From Chlamydiae bacterium RIFCSPHIGHO2_12_FULL_27_8 (GTDB taxonomy: Bacteria > Chlamydiota > Chlamydiia > Chlamydiales > SM23-39), in the NCBI GenBank assembly GCA_001796155.1, contig MGLU01000089.1, forward strand, positions 4,379 through 13,427: 9,049 nt of DNA, read 5' to 3'. The notes under the pieces were generated by a model. The model did not search any database. It was not told where the DNA came from and saw nothing but the letters and a program-made list of their open reading frames with translations. Of the stretch, positions 5,448 through 9,049 are shown one piece after another; position 1 is the first letter of the stretch; every line of letters begins with the position of its first letter. The position numbers and the translations under genes were made by a program.

Positions 5448-6227
5448 TTAAACACAATCAAGTCTTTTTTTAATTTTTCTAATTCCAAAAATAGAAAATA
5501 TTAAAATAAATCCAATGATTGCAGAAATAGAAACATAATAATTTAAATAGCCGCTTTGGCCAAAAACGGACGCTCTAATTGCTTCTGTAGTATAAATAAG
5601 AGGATTTATTAAATTTATATATCCGGCAATTTCTGATTTATCAAACACTGAATACCAAGTGTAAAAATAACCACCTAGCATAAATAAGGGGTTTACTACT
5701 CTAGCCCATATCCATGAAGTATATTTTTCATCCTTAATTAAAGATGCTAACCAAAATGCAAAAAAACCAAACATAATATTAGATAATATAAAAGCTACTA
5801 TAAATTTAAAAAATGAAAAGTTCGTTAAAATCAATTGTTTATACAATATTATTTTAGCTATAGGAAAAACCAAAATACTTACTATACCGCTCGCTGCTGC
5901 CCATCCAATTGGTATAGATGCAAGAGCAAGCGTTGATGTAATTGGCAGAGTTAATATAAAAGATATTTTTTTGTTTTCCGAAATATCTCCTACAAGAGAA
6001 TATACTCTGGATATTACATCAAAAAGAGTTAAAAGTGGGATTAATCCGATAACAATAAATGGACCATAATTAGCTTTAAGTCCAAAAGACGGCATCAAGT
6101 ATGTAAAAATTATAATATTGGTTGAAACAATTATAAATATATCTATAAGTTTACTCACATATACTTTTGCAAAAAGTAAAATTTCTTTATAAATTAAATA
6201 AAAAAAAGTTATAAATATATTTTTCAC
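5448..6227 (-). CDS. ABC-2 type exporter, permease subunit
   Basis: The membrane half of an ABC-2 exporter paired with the upstream ATPase gene. The 259 residues contain about six hydrophobic segments (roughly 26-46, 54-74, 101-125, 136-162, 168-190, 229-248) and a basic C-terminal tail. The motif LINPLIYTTEAIRASVFGQ (206-224) matches the NPLxYxxxAxR region of DrrB/NodJ-like ABC-2 permeases. Its ATG overlaps the ATPase stop codon by 4 bases (ATGA), so the two are translationally coupled. This subfamily exports drugs, lipids or polysaccharide. Nothing in the window identifies the substrate: no glycosyltransferase or resistance gene is adjacent. It acts in the inner membrane. Confidence 0.88.
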   Translation of the reverse strand: MKNIFITFFYLIYKEILLFAKVYVSKLIDIFIIVSTNIIIFTYLMPSFGLKANYGPFIVIGLIPLLTLFDVISRVYSLVGDISENKKISFILTLPITSTLALASIPIGWAAASGIVSILVFPIAKIILYKQLILTNFSFFKFIVAFILSNIMFGFFAFWLASLIKDEKYTSWIWARVVNPLFMLGGYFYTWYSVFDKSEIAGYINLINPLIYTTEAIRASVFGQSGYLNYYVSISAIIGFILIFSIFGIRKIKKRLDCV

Positions 6228-6973
6228 TCGTTATTTTTCTCTTTAATTAATTCTAAAAACAGATCTTCCAGGTTTTCATGATTCCACTTTTGTTTTAAAA
6301 CAGATGGTTTATCAATTGCTTTGATACTACCTTGATCAATAACACAAATTCGATCAGATAAAATGTCTGCTTCATCCAAATAATGAGTAGTTAAAATAAT
6401 TGTTTTACCTTCTGCTTTTAAATCCAAAATAAATTTCCATAAATGTCTTCTTAGTTTTGGATCTAAACCAACAGTTGGTTCGTCCATTATTATAATTTTG
6501 GGATCATGCATTACTGATCTAGCTATTAAAAATCTCTGCCTATATCCTCCTGAAAGAGAATGTAAATTGAATTTTCTATACCTTTTTAAATCAAATTGAT
6601 CTAATAAAAATTCTCTTCTAAGCTCTATTTCTTTTTTTGTCATTGAATAATATCTGCCAACTAAATAAAGACTTTCATCTATGTTAAAATCCATATCCAA
6701 ATTTTGCATCTGGGGACAAAACCCCAAAATTTTTCTAAATGAAATCAACTGGTGGAAAATGGATTTTTCCTTATATAAAATATCTCCGGCTGTTTTTTTT
6801 AATAAAGTTGCAATAATTGATGAAAGAGTAGTTTTACCTGCTCCATTTACACCTAAAAGTCCAAAAATTTCTTTTTCGTAAATATTAAAAGTAACACCTT
6901 TTAAAGCTTCAACAAGTTTTTTTTCAGAGCTATAAATTTTAGAAATATTTTGTATTTTTAAAAGTGTGTTCAT
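6224..6973 (-). CDS. ABC-2 type exporter, ATP-binding subunit
   Basis: The nucleotide-binding subunit driving the adjacent permease. At 249 residues it is a complete single ABC domain: Walker A GVNGAGKT (41-48), Q-loop Gln88 in FCPQMQN, signature LSGGYRQR (140-147), Walker B IIIMDEP (160-166, Asp164 and Glu165), D-loop region GLDP and H-loop His197 in TTHYLDEAD. All residues needed for ATP hydrolysis are present. The GLLGVNGAGKTT and THYLDEAD forms are typical of the CcmA/DrrA/NodI export group. It lacks the C-terminal extension of some DrrA proteins. No convincing Shine-Dalgarno sequence precedes the ATG. A TATGCT -10-like box lies 16 bases upstream of the ATG, but no matching -35 was found. 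It is divergent from the POT transporter. Confidence 0.93.
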   Translation of the reverse strand: MNTLLKIQNISKIYSSEKKLVEALKGVTFNIYEKEIFGLLGVNGAGKTTLSSIIATLLKKTAGDILYKEKSIFHQLISFRKILGFCPQMQNLDMDFNIDESLYLVGRYYSMTKKEIELRREFLLDQFDLKRYRKFNLHSLSGGYRQRFLIARSVMHDPKIIIMDEPTVGLDPKLRRHLWKFILDLKAEGKTIILTTHYLDEADILSDRICVIDQGSIKAIDKPSVLKQKWNHENLEDLFLELIKEKNNE

Positions 6974-7066
6974 ATATATTTTTTAAAGCATACCCTAAAT
7001 AAAAATAAAAAAAAAGTGATAAAAAATACTTTTTATGTTACAGCTAAAATAAAAATAGAGTGTCTT

Positions 7067-8536
7067 ATGAAAACAAAAATTATTCCACATCAAAAAGCCG
7101 GTTCTTTTATTTTATTCTTTGTACAAATATTTTCTACAATGAGTTTTAGTATTTTATACTCAACCTTAGTTTTATATATTACAAATGGTTTAAAATTAAA
7201 TGACATGTTTGCAACAACTTTAACTGCAACTTTTGTAGCATTCAATTATGTCCTGCATCTTCTTGGAGGAATTATCACCGGAAAGCTTTTTTCTCATCGC
7301 TCGCTTTTTGCTATTGGAATGGTGTTACAGGCCTTTGGAGCTTATATCCTGTCTTTAGGAAATTTATATTTGGGGTTGGCAATTTTTTTAACAGGTGCAG
7401 GTATAAATGTAACCTGTATAAACTGCATTCTAACTCAATTTTATGATCCCCATGACAAAAAAAGGGAAAAAGCTTTTTTATGGAATTATTCCGGTATGAA
7501 TATTGGTTTTTTAGTTGGCTTTTCAATAAGCGGAATTTTTGAAAAATTACAAGATTATAATACTCTTTTTCAAATTGGAGCTCTTTCAAACATTTTAGCT
7601 TTTTTAATAATTATATCCTTTTACAAATATTTAAAAGACATAAACACTTACTTTAGCTTACAAAAAAGATTAAATAAAAATATTTTAAGACTTTTAGGTT
7701 CCCTAATACTTATCGGTGTAATTATTTCATTATTGTTCTTGCTGAAATTTTCTAACTTTTCGAATTCCCTTATAATATTCATCGGTATTTTAATGGTTTT
7801 TGTAATCATTTTTGTAGCACTAAAACAAAAATCAATAATTTCAAAGGAAAAATACTTTGCTTTTTTAATTTTAACTTTTATGGCAGTAATTTTCTGGACT
7901 TTGTATATGACACTTCCTATGGGACTCACACTCTTTATAGAACATAACGTAAATAGAGTTTTTTTTCATGTTTTAATTGAACCTCAGTGGGCTCTTAATA
8001 TCAATACCATAATTATCATTATAGGTGGTCCTCTAATGGCTATTATGTATAAACATTTAAGACTAAAAGGATTTAAAATTACTATTCCGATCCAATTTAC
8101 TTTAGCTCTATTTTTAATCGGTCTTGGATTTGTAATTTTAGGTACTTCAACAAATTTTGCTGATAAAAATGGGTTTATTAGCTTTAAATGGATCCTTCTT
8201 AGTTATTTGTTATTAAGTATAGGCGAGCTCTGCATATCCCCAATAGGATATGCAATGATTGGACAGTTAATTCCCTCTAAACATCAGGGCACAATGATGG
8301 GAACATGGCTTATGACTTCAGGAATAGCGGCTGTATTTGCAAATATGTTTTCAAAAATAGCAATAAATAATGAAAAATCAGACCCATTAGTTACTAATCC
8401 ATTATTTGCAAAAATGTTTTATTTACTAGGTATTTCTACAATTTTTGCAGGGATGATTTTATTAATATTAGTTCCCTTTCTTCATAACATGATCAAAGAG
8501 AAAAAATCAGTTGAAGAAAGCTCTTTGCCAAGATGA
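7067..8536 (+). CDS. POT/PTR2-family (MFS) transporter, atypical
   Basis: A polytopic inner-membrane transporter of the proton-dependent oligopeptide transporter family, with about 12-14 hydrophobic segments. Family landmarks (numbered from the ATG at 7067, 489 residues) include FWTLYMTLPMGLTLFIEHNV (about 283-302, corresponding to TM7), the LIEPQWALNIN segment after it, and the PTR2-type block SIGELCISPIGYAMIGQLIP with MMGTWLMTSG near 400-435. The first helix reads FILFFVQIFSTMSFSILY where typical members have ExxERFxxYG, and the usual FWxxxEQ in TM7 is also changed. So residues tied to proton coupling and peptide binding are missing. I start at 7067 rather than the GTG at 7016. The ATG has AGAG at 7057-7060, 6 bases upstream, and puts the first helix at the usual distance, whereas the GTG has no ribosome binding site. 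Its substrate may not be a peptide. Confidence 0.85.
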   Translation: MKTKIIPHQKAGSFILFFVQIFSTMSFSILYSTLVLYITNGLKLNDMFATTLTATFVAFNYVLHLLGGIITGKLFSHRSLFAIGMVLQAFGAYILSLGNLYLGLAIFLTGAGINVTCINCILTQFYDPHDKKREKAFLWNYSGMNIGFLVGFSISGIFEKLQDYNTLFQIGALSNILAFLIIISFYKYLKDINTYFSLQKRLNKNILRLLGSLILIGVIISLLFLLKFSNFSNSLIIFIGILMVFVIIFVALKQKSIISKEKYFAFLILTFMAVIFWTLYMTLPMGLTLFIEHNVNRVFFHVLIEPQWALNINTIIIIIGGPLMAIMYKHLRLKGFKITIPIQFTLALFLIGLGFVILGTSTNFADKNGFISFKWILLSYLLLSIGELCISPIGYAMIGQLIPSKHQGTMMGTWLMTSGIAAVFANMFSKIAINNEKSDPLVTNPLFAKMFYLLGISTIFAGMILLILVPFLHNMIKEKKSVEESSLPR

Positions 8537-9010
8537 TTATTTTAATTCCGGGTCCTGATACCCAAAAATATCAAAAATTGCAATAAAACTATGTTCTTTA
8601 TCGCACTTAAAATAAAACTTGAACTCATCTACAAAATTATATTTAAAGAAAATTTCTATTTTACCCATTATAAACGAAACTTCATCAACTTTAATAGCTT
8701 TAATATTCCCATCGTGCACAATAGTACTGCATTCACGCTCTTTACCTGAACTTTTGTATAATTCTTTTAATTCAATGGTTTTTTCACTGGAAAATTTTCT
8801 TGATAAACTGATAGTAAAAATATTATTGTCTGACATATTAAAATTTCTATTATAATAAAGATGAAAAATATCTGTAACTCTAATTAACAATTCTAATAAA
8901 TGTTCCCTATTTTTAAAAAATGCATCATTTTGATATGAACCTTTTGTTATCTTCTTACCGGGTTCAAAATAATTTCTTACAATTATTATATTCGATACTT
9001 GAATAGTCAT
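8537..9010 (-). CDS. Hypothetical protein, 157 residues
   Basis: I do not recognise this protein. The start is well supported by AAAGGA at 9017-9022, 6 bases before the ATG. There is no signal peptide and no membrane helix, so it is probably cytoplasmic. The sequence alternates strand-like stretches (VSNIIIVRNYF 5-15, NNIFTISLSRKF 62-73, KIEIFFKYNF and EFKFYFKCD near 116-136) with charged turns, plus one likely helix at about 34-55 (REHLLELLIRVTDIFHLYY). It ends HSFIAIFDIFGYQDPELK. Only three cysteine or paired-histidine spots occur and no metal or nucleotide motif is evident. Its stop codon abuts that of the POT transporter with no bases between. Its promoter region is cut by the right edge. 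Base composition resembles its neighbours, so recent transfer is not indicated. Confidence 0.7.
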   Translation of the reverse strand: MTIQVSNIIIVRNYFEPGKKITKGSYQNDAFFKNREHLLELLIRVTDIFHLYYNRNFNMSDNNIFTISLSRKFSSEKTIELKELYKSSGKERECSTIVHDGNIKAIKVDEVSFIMGKIEIFFKYNFVDEFKFYFKCDKEHSFIAIFDIFGYQDPELK

Positions 9011-9049
9011 GATATTTCCTTTTAAATTTTTAGAGCAAAAAGTTTATTA

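Noticed and set aside
6681..6881. Plus-strand open frame inside the ABC ATPase gene
   Set aside because: Antisense to the Walker A and Q-loop region; a shadow frame.
7016..7066. GTG at 7016 as the start of the POT transporter
   Set aside because: It has no ribosome binding site, adds a 17-residue lysine-rich tail unlike the family, and the ATG at 7067 has AGAG at a good distance.
7311..7929. Two minus-strand open frames inside the POT gene
   Set aside because: Antisense to membrane helices of a real gene, with no start signals.
8619..8855. Plus-strand open frame inside the hypothetical gene
   Set aside because: The minus-strand frame is twice as long and has a good Shine-Dalgarno sequence.
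1..9049. CRISPR array, toxin-antitoxin or multi-gene defence system
   Set aside because: No regularly spaced repeats and no cas, restriction, toxin or antitoxin-like proteins; the TnpB remnant is the only nuclease relative and it is broken.

Overview
The window is an AT-rich bacterial chromosome segment with tightly packed, mostly housekeeping genes. UGA is used as a stop (recF, the POT transporter) and tryptophan is UGG, so the standard bacterial code applies. An ExbB/ExbD pair implies a Gram-negative-type envelope. Very low G+C, short intergenic gaps, a CDS ending inside a tRNA and abutting stop codons suggest a reduced genome of a host-associated bacterium. Dependentiae (TM6)-like, chlamydia-like or rickettsia-like lineages all fit; I cannot fix the taxon from this window and only lean toward Dependentiae.

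Left part (1-2753): the C-terminal two thirds of recF enters from the left edge and converges on pgi (glucose-6-phosphate isomerase, minus strand). Between the pgi start and tRNA-Pro(UGG) lies about 360 bases with no credible protein gene. It holds paired segments and a GCCTTAAAAC motif that recall 6S RNA on the minus strand. This is the best candidate for an unannotated RNA gene here. tRNA-Pro has a good sigma70-type promoter and shares 9 bases with the end of trmB, which runs toward it on the other strand.

Middle (3417-5447): a divergent promoter region leads to an exbB-exbD operon encoding an inner-membrane, proton-driven motor. Fourteen bases after exbD is a decayed IS200/IS605-type element. 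It keeps only the 3' part of tnpB (zinc ribbon, with the last RuvC aspartate changed to glycine) and a right-end hairpin, and is visibly richer in G+C than its surroundings. A complete tRNA-Leu(UAG) follows.

Right part (5448-9049): a two-gene ABC-2 exporter operon (ATPase then permease, 4-base overlap, minus strand) is divergent from a POT/PTR2-family transporter that lacks the family's usual proton-coupling ExxER motif. The transporter abuts, with zero bases between stop codons, an unrecognised 157-residue protein on the minus strand.

No CRISPR array, prophage or multi-gene defence system is visible. The most interesting signals are the possible 6S-like RNA, the tnpB remnant that keeps exactly the omegaRNA-bearing end, and the altered POT transporter.
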